Assembly (NCBI GenBank): GCA_029204225.1
Contig: CM055111.1
Span: forward strand, 48,225,594 to 48,289,593
Length of the DNA stretch: 64,000 nt
Origin: Diphasiastrum complanatum
Taxonomy: Eukaryota > Streptophyta > Lycopodiopsida > Lycopodiales > Lycopodiaceae
Direction: 5' to 3'
Each line of letters begins with the position of its first letter. The first letter of the stretch is position 1. Below, piece after piece: positions 1 to 14,249 of the stretch. A program made the position numbers and the translations under genes. Under the pieces are notes generated by a model. That model was not told the origin of the DNA and did no database searches. It saw only the letters and a list, made by a program, of their open reading frames with translations.

Positions 1-1680
1 CAGTGGACATCCCTGCTTAACCCCAATAGTACACTCTATCTCTGGCGATACAACTCCTGATACCCGAATCCGGCCAATAACTCGTCTGTACAATGCCACA
101 ACTGCCTGTATGGTATCCTCCTGGAAGCCACAATCTCGAAGCCTCTGTATCAGTAAATGTCTAGGCATAGAGTCAAAGGATTTGCGGAAATCCACAAAGC
201 AATAGTATACACGCTCCCTCCTGGCCTTAGCCTCCTCAATGATGGATCTTAGGGTGAAACTATGATCCGATGTAGTATATCCTGGTCTAAAACCAGCCTG
301 GCCAATGGCATGCAGTGCTCTGGTATCCATCTTTAAACTGATCTCTGACTGAAGAATAGAACCATAAACTTTGGCAAAGAGGTGGCTAATCATGATGGTA
401 CGATAGTTGTCGACTTTCATGGGATCACCACCTTTATGGATAGGATGGATAAGCTTTGTGGACCAAGGGGAGGGGAAACCAGATGTGATAGCGCGGTTGA
501 AAAGGAAATAGAGGAAAGGTGAGAGGATGTCAGCGGCATGCTTCAAAAGTTCAGCCTCTAATTCGTCAATGTCTTTGGTTTTATATAGGTTTAATGGATC
601 GATGGCCTCTTTTACTATGTCTGGAGAGAAAGTGCTTGGGCCATGGGGATGGGAAAGCAAGTGATGCAGCGGTATGCATGGTCTGGACAAGAAAAAGAGA
701 CTGGTCCGCTTAAGTATGCTCGTAGGGGAAATGAGTCAGGAGGTCAGATAAGGCTTCCCTGTACAGAGGAGTGTTTTGAGGGTTATAACGATATACGGTC
801 TTCCCAATAGGGGTTAACATACTAGTATCTGGGGTGCAAAGAAGGCCAATAGAGAGAGAGAGGTATGAATGGTCAGATAGGGTGGTGCGGTGAACCAAGA
901 AGGATGAAATGGAGAGGAGGAGAGACGGCAATCCCATGAAATGTCAACAACACTACGTCCTCCGCTGTGTGGAAAACAGGTATAGTCACCTGAATCAGGC
1001 CACTGCAGTAAGCCATTATAAATGGCCAATCCATGACCCTCGCCCAACTGAAGCATCTGCTCTCCATATGCAGTAACTGGACCCTCTGCATCTATTGATC
1101 GTCGTCGGAGGCCAAGATCATCCCAGTTTAAAGCATGTATCCGCTGTGGATCATCCTCTACTCTGTGGAACTCCGTCTGCCTGGACCCAGTCATGGCATT
1201 AAAATCGCCAGCTAAAAGAATATAACCCCGCTCCTCGTATCTGATAATGTTTGAAGAGATATCCATGTAAGGTGACTCCTCATCTGATGTGAAAACTGAT
1301 GTATCCGGTGGAAAATAACAAATGGCCATAAAGAGGTCTCGGTCCAGGCTCATCGAAGTCCGGTCCACCCGAATCCAAATATAGCGAGCTCACTCATCAG
1401 TATGTACCAACTCAACCCAAGGCTGAATGAAGTCGCGAACTAAGCAGGCCACCCCACCAAAGCCTTGATCTGTCAATGCTCTCGTCGCCCTCCGATGTGC
1501 AGAGTACCAACAAAAACCCGCAACAGCCGGTAGTCCTCTCTCTGGACTCTCATGTGTCTCAGTGAGTAGTAAGATATCACCCTCCGCACAGAAGTCTCTA
1601 AAATCCCTTGCTATAGCTAAAGAGTGAATGCCATTGCAGTTCCATAACCTCAACCGCAATGCTCTAGAAAGAGCCCCCAA
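1..1680 (-). pseudogene. LINE family A ORF2: endonuclease and start of reverse transcriptase, partial
   Basis: Second open reading frame of a non-LTR retrotransposon, which would nick target DNA and copy its RNA by target-primed reverse transcription. Seen on the minus strand from 1680: an APE-type endonuclease with WNCNGI, LLLTETH and LLAGDFNA, ending in SGGRSVVDI near 960. The reverse transcriptase follows, with CFVDFRKSFDSMPR near 180-220 and GVKQGCPL in the first 30 bases; the rest lies outside the window. An in-frame TGA at 1390-1392 splits the endonuclease and the frame shifts later, so this copy is dead. It follows ORF1 at a short distance and sits in the last visible intron of the ankyrin gene, in the same orientation. 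LINE identity is firm; the clade (L1/Tx1-like) is inferred from the ORF1 type. Confidence 0.85.
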
Positions 1681-1710
1681 ACCGCTACCTAGTCCAGAGG
1701 GCCTTAATCC

Positions 1711-2762
1711 CTATTTATCAGGATTCGGAGGATCAATGTACCGAGCCTTACCATCACGATAAATTACCCTCTTCCCCAAAGCTTTTGCCTCACTGAATGC
1801 TTTCTTCCGATCCGCAACCTGCATGGGCGTGAGATCATCATCCATAAATATAAGTGTACCTCTAAGCTTAGTCCGCAGTTTGAGGGTTGCCCATATTTCT
1901 TCCGAATTCGTGAAGCGAACAATGAACGGTCTCTCTTGGTTCGCCAAGCTCCATCCAATCCTTCGGAGTGGTAGGAGAGTGTACTTGAAAGAAAGTTGGT
2001 TGCTTCGGTCATTGGATCATTGGTGCCTTCCACCCCTCGGACCCTAATATTCAGGGATTTGTACTCCCGCATTCGCTCTTCGGATATGGTGGCTGAAATG
2101 ACTCGGTTGAAGGAGGGTGTACCTTCCTTAACGTCCTCCTTTAAAAGAGAAGCCCACGTTTCTGTCTCAGCCTTATGTTGCTCTATCTTCTCTTCTAACT
2201 CCTGAATCTTTGTAGGTTCTCCTTGTTTGCTTATTGCTGCCTCCAAAGAAGTAATCCAGGTTAGCATGATTTCTCGTTCAGCGGACATAGATTGAATGGT
2301 CGCTTGAAGCTGTCCCATTTCCTTTCGTAGAGAGCTGGATTCTTGTTTGATCTGCTTGATGTAGGAGAGAATGTATTGCTCAAATGATTTGGCCGGTGTA
2401 TAGATTTTGGGAAGCAAGAAAGAGGAGTGAGCAGAGGGAGGGCATGGAGTATGGAATGCTGACCCTTTATCAACCGCATCATCTGGAGTAGAAGTGGAGG
2501 CTCCATCCTTACTAGCAATAGAGGCATCACTATGGCATTAAGCAGGTGCTGCAGCAATGGTGGGCAGTAGTACTGGTTCTTCAACAATGGTGGGCAGCAA
2601 AGCTGAGGTGGCTTCATCTGGTGACAGCAACACTGAGGTGGCTTCATCTGGTGACAGCGATGGTGAGGCCAGCGCTGGAGCAGCAGAAGGTGCTGGAGCA
2701 GCTGTACGTGGGGGAGGGGAGGGAGCATGGGCTCCCCTTCCCTTTCTTAGCCATTGTCTCAC
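1711..2762 (-). pseudogene. LINE family A ORF1: coiled coil plus L1-type (Transposase_22-like) RNA-binding protein
   Basis: RNA-binding chaperone of the LINE, read in at least three frame pieces. A proline/alanine-rich start lies at 2762-2538. A long heptad-like coiled coil spans about 2400-2170 (QIKQESSSLRKEMGQLQ, IQELEEKIEQHKAETETWASL). An RRM-like strand NIRVRGVEG lies near 2050. After a frame break there is a C-terminal part at 1947-1711 with RPFIVRFTNSEE, GTLIFMDDDLTPMQVADRKK and a final stop 30 bases before the endonuclease start. Coiled coil, RRM and C-terminal domain in that order are the layout of animal L1 ORF1p, unlike the DUF4283 ORF1 of the other LINE here. The frame breaks mark it as a relic. 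Confidence 0.7.
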
Positions 2763-2924
2763 CCTACTGCCTTACCCAACCAGCGAAGAGCCTCTGGATC
2801 AGCGGGCCAGCAGACAGCGAGCAGTTAGGAAGGACAGTCAGCAGGCCAGATCAGTGGGACAGCGAGCAGTCAGCGGGCCAGGTCAGCGGGCTGCACTAGC
2901 GCGTCAGCCAGCGCCCTCCATCGC

Positions 2925-2931
2925 TGAGAGA

Positions 2932-2977
<46 letters not shown>
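2925..2977. repeat. (GA)n microsatellite
   Basis: About 26 GA units with one interruption (GATA) at the presumed 5' leader end of LINE family A. Confidence 0.95.
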
Positions 2978-2980
<3 letters not shown>

Positions 2981-3287
2981 GTTGTGTCTAGAAATTACTC
3001 ATGGAAGATAGCACATTCCTCATCATTGTGAGGACAAGTGAATCGACCAATTAATGGTTGCTTTGAAGTTAAGACAGGAGGGAGACATGTGATGTATCAT
3101 TAAGGATTTATGTAATTTGCGAGACCAGCAAACAAAGAAGGCAGGAAAAGAGCATGCCTATAGAAATTTAGTGAAACATGTAGAGTTGCTCTTCCTTATC
3201 ATTTAGCATGCAAGTTTAGCACTGTGAAGCTAGCAGAAAAAAAGCAACAGGTAAAAGAAGGTAAAAAAGAAACAAACAAGAACTTAC
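2978..3287. other. Intron 6 stretch between LINE and exon 6
   Basis: AT-rich intronic sequence starting with the GTAAGT donor of exon 6 on the minus strand. I see no other feature in it. Confidence 0.5.
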
Positions 3288-3374
3288 TTGCACCAACAGT
3301 TCCACAAGCTCCAACGAACCAACAGCTGCCGCAGTCAATAAAGCAGTCACATCATCATCGGCTGTCAAGTTTGG
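3288..3374 (-). CDS. TPR10: Ankyrin/TPR gene exon 6, next ankyrin repeat
   Basis: Acceptor CTGTTTAG, donor CAA|GTAAGT, 87 bp, 29 codons. Encodes PNLTADDDVTALLTAAAVGS then LELVELLVQ. It is the last exon visible. Confidence 0.88.
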
Positions 3375-5729
3375 CTAAACAGTAGAACATGGACACCATC
3401 AGAAAGAAAAACAAACTAACAAACCAAAACCTTAGAACATATAGCATTCGAAAAAACCGAAAGTAGCTGACTACTTAAACCTCCGGTCTCAAATGTTTTG
3501 ACAAAGGAAGAGGACCAGCAAAATAACAATCTCGTTAATTTGCTACTTACATTAGCATGATGATCTAATAGAGCTTTCACAGCATTTAGCTTATCATGAC
3601 CAACTGCCCATATTAAAGGTGAACCTGCATAACTAAGCGCATCGACATCGACCCCTTGATTCAAAAGTATCTCTATTAGATCAACTGAACCTGCAAGATG
3701 AGAGTAATAAGACACATGAGAAGGGCAAAGAATATGCATTTAGAGTACCTCTCCATAGCAGCAAAGTTCCAACTTAAGGATAAAACTAAACTCAATGGCA
3801 ATGAAATGGGCAATTCCAACCGAATCTCATGCACAATGCAAACAGGTAAAACCCTTATTCGTGTGCAAGTAAAGCTTTTGAATTTTTTAATCAATCATTT
3901 TTCAGTAGATGCACAACCATAGTCTGTTAACTGTAATGGCTTCTAAGTAAAACTTGAATGAGAAAAAAGGAGCATATTATCAATGAGGGAGCCTTTTAGA
4001 AACGCCGACCACTGGACCTACTGAATCAAGTATCATTTCTCAGTTTGACATAATGGTCGATGATATACCTTGAATGGAAAGCCAGCAACACTGGCAGATT
4101 TCAGAATTAATAAGACCAAGATATTGAAAGTTTTACCTCGAGCATGGAGTGCTTATTTGATAGTACCATGAATTTATTATTATCGATTGAGGCACAATAA
4201 GCAGGAAATTTCAGCATACTACTCTTCATTCCTCTATTCATGATCACGTCTCAAACACCCTCACGTCTCTAACACCCTCCCCTCCTCTTTTATAGAGAGA
4301 TGTCATAGAAGGACGAGGCACATGATGTGGGAAGGGTTATAAGGCCAAGCTTATGAGTTGGCAAGCCATGGGCTTCATCAACTATGTGTTAAGGTCTGGA
4401 TGGCATTTTCATCCTTTTGTAACTTGAAGAGGGTAGTTAATGTGGCCTTTCTCCTGGTGAGAGTTTTTTACTCTCCAATAGTGAGGTTCCACGTCTCCAA
4501 GTGGCCAAAACCATCGTTGGCGCGTTTGGCCAAAGAGTCTAAGAGGCCCCATCTTGGTAATTTCTTTGTCAATCCTCTTGGCGGGTCATTTGGAGATTTT
4601 TGCTCTATTCTTCATGTTCGCCACGGCTTGAACTTGGACCGCAAATACCTGTTGCTGCAACTTTTTGTTCCCATGGAAATCGCAACTTAAAAAATCTCTT
4701 TTCCATTAACATAGTCCCCCAAAAAGTAACTAGGCATTATATATTAGTAACAAATTAAGTACATGGCAAATTTTGATAGAGCAAATACATTTCGAAAAGA
4801 AACTGTAAAAGATTTACAATCAAGTGTTGTAGCTGATTCTAAGGACCACTGAATTTAAGGATCAATTCCGACCCATTGGGGTGGGCTGGAACACTTTAGA
4901 TAATGGCTACAGATGCCAAGTCAATGCAGGCTAATTTATTACAACCGATAATTTTACTGAAAAACTTATGTTGAAAAGGCCCTTGCTAGCCCGGCAAAAT
5001 ATCGCCTAAGACTCTTTCCAAAAAGTCAATTTTCACTTTCATTATTTCGATGTCCTTTTTCAAAGCAACAACTAAGCTTGCTCGCATTGTAAGATAATCC
5101 TAGAATTGCAATTTGTTTCCTAACTTGATATATTTGACACTATGGTTTCACCTGCCGTTATGTATGCCACAGAGGTTTCATGTACAAGGCTTCCTAAGTA
5201 AGATTCCAGTATTTCTCGTTTGAAGCATTGACTTTTTTTTGTTTCTGTAAAACAATGACTACTATATGTGCACACATGACCAGGCTACGCCTTCAATTCC
5301 ACATTAGATTATCCAGGCCGAGTTTGTAGGCACACCTCTCTAGATTGAGGCTATATTTATGATGATTGTATTTATTCAGAGATTACCAGCAACTTAGGCA
5401 TACTAATAAAATCGGGACCCATGATAAGAAAAAGTTAAGCCAGATGAACGTATGTATTCAAAACAAGAAGATAATTCGACTGAAAACAGGAGGCGGTAGC
5501 AGTGAAATAGCAAGTCTTATACTTTATTGTTCCTTGGAAATTTGCTTGAAGGTAAGGAACTCTTGCCGTAAAAAATCGGCATTGAAGATGTCTTGATAAA
5601 ATACAGGTAATCTTATTGTCACTTAAAACCAACAATCTATGCGACTAAAAGTTTAGACTATTTTTCAATTTGTGGTATCCTTCTTATGCAATGGCCACAT
5701 TGATCTTCTCTACATCATTCTGATTTTAC

Positions 5730-5790
<61 letters not shown>

Positions 5791-8700
5791 AGAAGAAGAA
5801 GAAGAAATCTTTATTGTCCTTGAATGCTAAAAAGCATATAAGACCAAATAGTATATGTCAAGTGTGATAGTCTATGCAGGAGCTTGGAAAAAAACATGTC
5901 TCCGAAAAACAAAAACTCAAAAGAAACTAGTCTCTGAAAACATCTAACTGAGTTCTAATAGAAACTCAAGGAAATCTAAGTGAGAACTAGAAAATTGAAA
6001 AAGCTCTCTGCATAAATGAGCAGATATCATAAAGGATAACATGATAAAATGATATACTAGTCAGAGTCATGAGCTATATATATACAAAGTCAAATAACAG
6101 TAGTCAGAGTCATGAGCTATATATATACAAAGTCAAATAACAGGTCCTGGTAGAGTTGGAACTCTAATGAAGTTGGTATTGTGGATGACGTTGAAGATGA
6201 TGGAGAAGGTCATCGTCTCCGAGGTCTCTGAACAACTCTCATGTGTATCGCTAAACGTTTCCTCTGATCACGATGTCGATCATGCAAAGGAATACCAAGC
6301 TCATCCTCAAATAGTGTATCACTATCAGTGTATGCTCTAGAACGTCTCCTCGAGAAAAAAGAGGTAATCTGGAGCTGGGAGCCGATATCACCCAACAGGT
6401 CGTGGATGGATGACAGCGTATTGTGGCTAAGCTTCAATTGCGACCTACGACCTAAATAGTTGCCCTAATTGGACAACCCTAAGCGGCATTCCTCATTAGT
6501 ATAAATAGATGATCATTAGATGACAAAAAAAAGTAGCAGAGTTTCGACTTCGAATATTGCTAGGAGCGCTTACTGCTTATCAATGGAAGTGCATCAGACA
6601 GAGTTATCAATTATTCAAAGATAGTATTGAGTATGCGGCTGCATCCGCTATTGTTTTGTATTCGCATCATCTGATTTGTACATGCTACTTACTAAATCAA
6701 TCATACTTTCTTATTGCGTTCAGTATTATGTCAGAATGTATGCAAGCTTCTCTGAAGTTATTTTTGTATGGATTTTTTACAACAAGGAAGAGCTACCCAC
6801 CACGCCTTTGAGTTGATGTCCACCAATGCCTCCAATGTGCCTCTCCTCCAATGCTCCTAAGATCCTTCCAAAAGTAGACAATCAAATGGCCTCAAGAATT
6901 CACCACCCAACCATAGCTAGATCTATGCACAAGCAAGACTATCTAGTACCCCCTTGCTAAACCACAATCACTACCATCACAATCACAAGCATGCTCAAGA
7001 TCCTACCCCCATCTAAGTCCCATACCAAAGATGGTGATCCTCTCAAGAACAAGCAAGCCAAATCTATGCTCTATATAGTAGCCTTCCACTAGGGAATAGA
7101 AGCAAACAACAACCAAGAAAATCTCCCCTCCTTTTGGCGCCGTCTCCCTCTCTTATAGATGGCCAATGACTCACTCCAAAGCACTATGGAATGTCTACAC
7201 AAGCCAATGAGAAGAGGGGAGGCAAAGGAAAGGCCAAGAGCCTCACAAGTTAGTGGAATGTCAAAAGACACCTTCCATAACTTATGGTTCTTGGTTATAA
7301 CTTCTTGGGTTCTTTAGGGGCATCAAGGGACCCTAGTAGGTGCGCCCTCCTACTAGGTCCCCACGACCCTTATGTGATGGCTAACTTTGGCCCAAGGCCA
7401 ATTATGTGATCATGGCTCAAGGTTGAGGCCCAAGGTTTAGGAAAATGACCAATACCCATGGTAAGGTCCTCCTAACACCTCACTAGGTTCCATACCTCCA
7501 TCCAAGGCATAGACACCTACATGCCCTTATCCAAGGACACAAGCACCTTAATCCAAAGGCGCCTACCCTTAATCCAAGGGTGACTCGCCATTTAACCCCC
7601 CATACACTAAATGGGCACATAGGGGTTACTGAAGTATTGCTAGTTACATAGGTATGTAACAAGATTAGTCTAAATTGTCAAATGTTTCGATACTACAATA
7701 TTCTATATCTATCATTTACACTCTATAATTGTTTGTCTACGAAATCACTTTAGTGTTAATGATTTCAAAGTCAGTTACTGAAAGAACAAACGTGATGATA
7801 GTCGCGACAGCTTTGTTCGTGTTTGATAGGCGTAGTCGGGCATTAGAAGAAGGATTATTCCGTAGAGCCCGATAGTTCGTCTGTCGACTTCACTCTATTA
7901 CTATTGTATCCTCTTTCCTTCTTCTAACATGGTATCAGAGCCATTTTGCTTGTAATCTTCAATATATATATGGTATTAAATTTTCAATATCAGATAATTA
8001 ATTTCCAATTATAGCGTCGCACGGTATCAGTTCATTCTTAAGTCATCGATTCATCGACAGACTCACTTCCAGATGGATTCTCAAAACAAAGTTGGTCTCA
8101 TCACAGACAAGCTAAATGGATCCAACTACTATTTGTGGAAATTTAAGATGAAGACCTTGTTGATTGCCAACAAGTTGTGGGATGTTGTCACATGTATCGA
8201 ATTGAAGCTTGAAGACGACACAGTCGACTCTAAATGAAAATTGAAGGATGGTAAAGCTTTCACGCTCATCATTCTCAATATATCAGACACTCAGATTGGC
8301 CATATATCTGAAGCTCAAACTTCGAAAGAAGTATGGGACATCCTAAGCGCACTATATGATGTGAGGGACGAGACTTGCAAGTTGCATCTTCTTCTCACTC
8401 AAGATGTCGAATGGTGATTCTCTTTAGAATCACGTTAACTAGTTCAAGAATCTCTTGTAGCAGATGGCAGCTGTCGGATCAACAATCGACGACCAAGACG
8501 CAATTGTGACATTGCTATCAAGCTTGCCTTCTATGTATGAAAATTGGGTGATGATCATTACGACACACCCATATTTAACTCTCACGAGAGTTATCACTAT
8601 GTTGTTGTAGAAAGACAATCGAAGAAGTCAAGACACCTCTTCGACATCATCATCTCATGCTCTATATGTCAACAAAGGCTTGAAACGACAGAAGAAGGAA

Positions 8701-11209
8701 AGCTCTAAGCAGTCTACATCGAATCAGAAGCCGACACAAAGTCAAGAACCATTATCGAATCCACTATCGAAGAAGAAGATGTTCTGTAAGTATTGATCAT
8801 GCTGCCCAAGGCACAAAGAGAGCCTGACAAGGATCAGGACGACAAGAAACAAGTCTACGATGGACCTGCTCAGACACAACCGATGAATCTAGCAAAGCCA
8901 GATGAAGAAGACAAAATTGTTCATGTGGGAGCACAACTAACACCCACTCAGTTCACAAGGCTACGAAACCTATTGATGGAATACTGAGACTGTATTGCAT
9001 GGTCCTATAAAGATCTAAAAGGTATACCACCGACCGTAGTCCCCAACCGTAGTCCAGCATACCACACCCTTGGTGAAAGGAGCAATCCCCAAGGTAAACC
9101 GGTAATATCACTGCAACCCGAACTACACAGAGCTGATCAAACAAGAGTTGCAAAAGCTGCTTGATGTTGATTTCATTTATGAGATCGAGCACACGGAGTG
9201 GGTATCGCCTACAGTTATAGTACCCAAGAAGAACGGCAAAATGCGAATCTGAAGGCCCTAAATGCTGTGACAAGGAAGGATCACTTTCCCCTACCTTTCA
9301 CAGAAAGTGTTTTGGATCGCGTAGCTAGAGCAAAAGCCTACAATTTTCTGGACGGTTTCAACGGCTACAATCAAGTCCAAATTGCGCCTGAAGATCATAA
9401 GACCGCGTTTGCCACTGAATGGAGAACCTATGCCTATAAGGTGATGTCGTTCAGACTTTGCAATGCCCCAAGCACTTTTCAAAGAGTTATGCAAACGGCA
9501 TTCAAATATTACCTGCAAAAGTTTCAGGAGATTTTCTTGGACGATCTGTGTGCATGAACCTAACAACGAGCACCTGTCTCAATTGTTGGAGAAAGTGCTA
9601 ATTCAATGCCGCAAGTACCCTTGAACCCAGAAAAGTGTCAGTTTTGACACACAGCCTTATTCTAGGCCACATTGTATCAAGACATGGAATCGCCATTGAT
9701 CTCACCAAGATACGGGTCATTGTAGATCTACCACCACCAAGGACGATTCGCGAAGTCTATATATTCATGGGCCATGCTAACTATTACCGGATCTTCATTT
9801 TAGACTTTGCGGAGTTAGCCAGGCCGATTTACAAACTCACCACAGATCCACATTGGACGGAGGAAGCCCTACAGGCTTTCCAGAAGCTCAAGGAAGCGTT
9901 GATCTCAGCGCCAATCTTATGACCGCCCAATTGGACTATAGAGTTTTATGTGCATACGGATGCATCGAAGTATGTTGTTGGAGCTATAACAACTATGTCA
10001 CTACTATCATGGCATGCAGCTAAAAAAGAAGTAATGGTAGTAGTTGAGGATGCTCCTAGTGCTAATGTTGAAGAGGCTGTAAATGAGGTGCCACAATATC
10101 GTCATGGATGATGTCGATGCATGTGAGATCGTGTGACATGGTGTGACACTCTGGTGGCTATAGGTCGTTGCACTCAGCATTGTCTCTGATCACGATGTCA
10201 ATGTTGGATCGGGATGTCTGTCTCATCTTCTAACACTGTCTTTGACTTCGTGGATGTAAAAAAAGAATAGGATCTATGGGACCAAATATCCAAATACAAT
10301 ATCAATGTTTAGAAATCCAGTAATATAATTGATAAAATAATTCTACGATCAAAAGTTGACTACTTAGAGGATTCCAAAAGGACCCAAGCATGAAGAACCT
10401 TTAACATCTTACATTGCTAAACCCAAGCTTCCACATGAGAAGTTTGAGGCAGATCCTCACTTTTCAAGGAAATCCTTAAAGATCAAGGTAGATACCGTTT
10501 TTAGAATTGCCTATTCTTCTTGTAGCAATCATGACAGCTCAATGAAGGAGCTTTGACAATTATATCATTATGTTCAAGAAAACTGCCTCTTACACTGATG
10601 CAATTGCATTTGAACGTCTTTGCTGTACACTTTGCTTGTAAGTCCACTTTCTAATTTAATCATGTGTTCCTCAAGAGCATTTTCTTCTAGTTATGAGAGC
10701 TTAAAAGTCTCTTTCACCAATTCCAAATGAACTTACCAAACCCTTAAGGGAATCTTTTCTAAGCTGATTTTCTGCTTCAGAGCTTAATAAGCCTCGACAA
10801 GAGTGCATACTTGAGGATCTTAGCGAATCTTTTCATCATATAGAGATCTGAATTCTCCGTCAAATTTATCCATCCTATCCACCAACACCACATAATGTTG
10901 TTGATATTTGGTAAACTGTGAAGCAAAAATCTTTGGATTCTTCCATTTTTGTCTTCCTTTTCTATCTTTATGATAGCTGTTTCTATGAGCTTGGTTACCG
11001 GAGCTAGTAGAATCTACATTCTACCAACTCAAAATCCACAAAGATACTAGAAAACAAGGGTGACATGCAAGATAAGTAGGGGCTGATCATCTGAGAGAGA
11101 GCGAGGTGCTAGGGAAAGGTGCTAACAGAAAAATAGGAGGGTGTAGTAATCTAGGAGAACAAAATTATAGAGAGCAGAAAGGTAGGAGACAGAAAAAACA
11201 CGCTTTATT

Positions 11210-11273
<64 letters not shown>

Positions 11274-14184
11274 AGGCCAGCATACAATCTCAAAGTAAAA
11301 TTAGATCAGCCTTTTTGTGACCTTGGACCCCAAAAAGCTTAAGTTTAAAGTATGGGGATTTCAATATTTTTTCGATCTAGGAACCAAATGTTGAAACAAC
11401 ATACAGTATCATATTGAAGTGCATAGACCCATGCATATTGCCCTATGCCAAAGATCATTGTGAAAACGTTTTTCTGATGACAATTGCCTTAGTACACTAA
11501 GTGCATGCGAATCCAATCACAATTGAGGGACTGATTTCGTGAAGAACAAAATGTGCATACTCACTGGTCAGTGACAAGAATTGAGTACTACACCAATTTA
11601 AAGACTCATGAGATGATCTTTTTGCTCCCTCATTCTAAATTGAAAAGGTAGCTTCAGCTCACGTCTTTTGGGCCTAAATATGCTTTTGACCAAGTTGACC
11701 CCCTTGTTGACCCACCTAGTAGATAATAGCGTCACAGTCAAAAGCATTTGATCATTTTTAGGTTAGTGAACTTGGTACAGTCGTTAGGACCAGTTAGCCT
11801 TAAGGGGTTTAACAATAACTGCAAGTATGTTGCTTTGCTTGCAAACATTGAACGAATGACCTAACTCAAGAAGAGAAATTGAAAACGATGGAATGACGCT
11901 ACCACAAACCTTACCTATCCCAGCAGCATGATGCAGTGCCATAGTTCCAAGGTCATTGGATGTCGCTGAAGCATCTGCACCATGCTCTAGAAGGCATTTT
12001 GCAGTAGAAACATGCCCTTGTCGTGCAGCATGAATTAGTGGAGTTTCTCCTGTAGCCATCAACAGGTTGTCATCTATGCTAAAGTTTGAACTAAATGTCA
12101 CTTCACCATGTAACCAAAGTGAAAAAAATGTAACTGTAAAAGCCCAGAACATTTATTTCCATCAGAATACAAATTGCACGTAGTAATACAAATACACAAT
12201 GAAGTTAAGAAAGGAGGCAATATAGTTATAGATGAAATCAAATCTAAATTGGATGTCTTAACCTTAGTTTACCCATGAATAGTAGAACTTTCCTCAAAAG
12301 ATTTTTTGGATCATAATCCAAATGCAATGCCCATCTCTGTCCAAGGTGCATGCTTACTATATATACTTACTATACTCCTGAATATATTGCAATGACCTTA
12401 TTTGCGCCTTTACAAGAAAGTAGACATACAGAAATTTATAGTCTCATTTTCGGGCTAGAGGACCCATTGAAACGTTGCATGTGAAAGTAGATTGACATAA
12501 AGGTTCTGTCTTGCTCAAAAGAAACACACCTTTTGTCTTGCTCAGAAGATAAAACACAAGTGACAATGAATGATTCTCTCCATTTAAAACATGGCAATCA
12601 CGAACTAAATGACTCAATTTTCCTAGACAATTATTTATATAAGAGTCTATTTAATATTAGGGACTGGCAAAGTGACTCTAAAATAAACTAAAATACCAAG
12701 TTAATAGTATATATACATAGCATTTCAATTAGGGGTACTGATTACATCTTGAAAATTGTATTGTCATTTGGCCCTCCTTGACTGCCCTTGGAGCTGTAAG
12801 AAATATAATGAGTACAATCATCAATTGATCATTGCATCAGCAGTGTTCCTCCATTTTGTGTGGATCAAAGATTACGTGTTCCAATATCTCTTGCAAGGAG
12901 AAGCATTGCTGCCTTGGCTCTAAATCCTCCTAGTGAAGTATTGGAGATCTGGTGGGCCTGCTGCAAAGGTCTTCCACCAGTTGACTCCCATCTGCATTTG
13001 TGACTTGACCTTGCAAAATGGCTTAGCAACTTAGCAAAAGACTCCAGGGCTACTCGTATGTGCATTCAACTGATCCACTATCTTTTCTTGCAGGATCAGT
13101 CCACACAGCTCTACCCTTAAAATGTTGTGCACCATCCCTGTTGCAGTCTTTTCTTCTCCACAATGAATGTAGCAAAAAACCTGCCACACACAAAGGAAAG
13201 TGCATCATTTCCCACCTTTCTAAACACATCTTTCACGATGTTTCACTCACCTTGATCAATAAGAGTGGTGAACTGCATTGCATCTACCATTCTGTCCATT
13301 CCCTCTAGTAGATTGAACCCATGGTCGCACCTTCCCTATTTGCAAGTTGAAAAAGCTTAGGATTGGTTCACAGATGTCCAACTCAACTAGTGCATGCTCC
13401 CACTTGCCAAAAATGCTTGTCTCCACATCTTGGCCTATGCCCATTTGAGAATGTTTCCAGCTTTGCCACTGGTCACTAACCACACGAGATTCTCCGAGCC
13501 AAATCCTCTAAGTGATGAGCTGGATTCTAAGCTATGATCATTGCCCACTCCCTTTTAGGGTTAGAAACCATGTTCCACAAGGGTCACAAAAGCCACCGAT
13601 TCTCCACACATATGAGTAAGTTCTGAAAGCCCACTACACCTTGACTCACTCCACTTTCAATGCTACACACATTCTCTCTCACCCTCTATCACACACTCAA
13701 TTTCTCTCACCTAGGTACACTTTTAATTCAGCGTACTCCCCCAAATACAGAGATTCCCTCATTTCTCTAATTCCCTTTTGACACTCCACTTAAAACCCAC
13801 TCCATAGATTCCCTTAAAACCCACTCCACTTAAAACCCAGGCCATGTATCTCACCACCTCCCTTCCCATCCAAATCCCACAAAAACTCCAGAACTAAAAG
13901 ACTCAAGTTCCCAAGAAACATCTAGTATGATGTGAACGCCAAATGTCGTAACCTGGACCTTACAAGGATTACGACCCCCTTCATGACATTCAACACAAGA
14001 GGGTCTGCTTTACCACTTCTCAAAGGGCAATGATTTACTACCTCCTACACACAAAAGCATCTTCAGTGCTTTAATGCAGGGCCATAGAGAGGACTGAAAC
14101 AATGGCATTCAAGGAAATGTACACACTTGAAATGTATTATGTAGTCTTACATACCTTAGGGCATTTTACAAACATTAATGAGAT

Positions 14185-14249
<65 letters not shown>

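Noticed and set aside
11106-11342. 78-residue frame with Arg-Glu repeats
   Set aside because: Translation of (GA)n.
12865-13483. Pair of minus-strand frames that might be a gene fragment
   Set aside because: No recognisable domain, no consistent splice joints; left unassigned.
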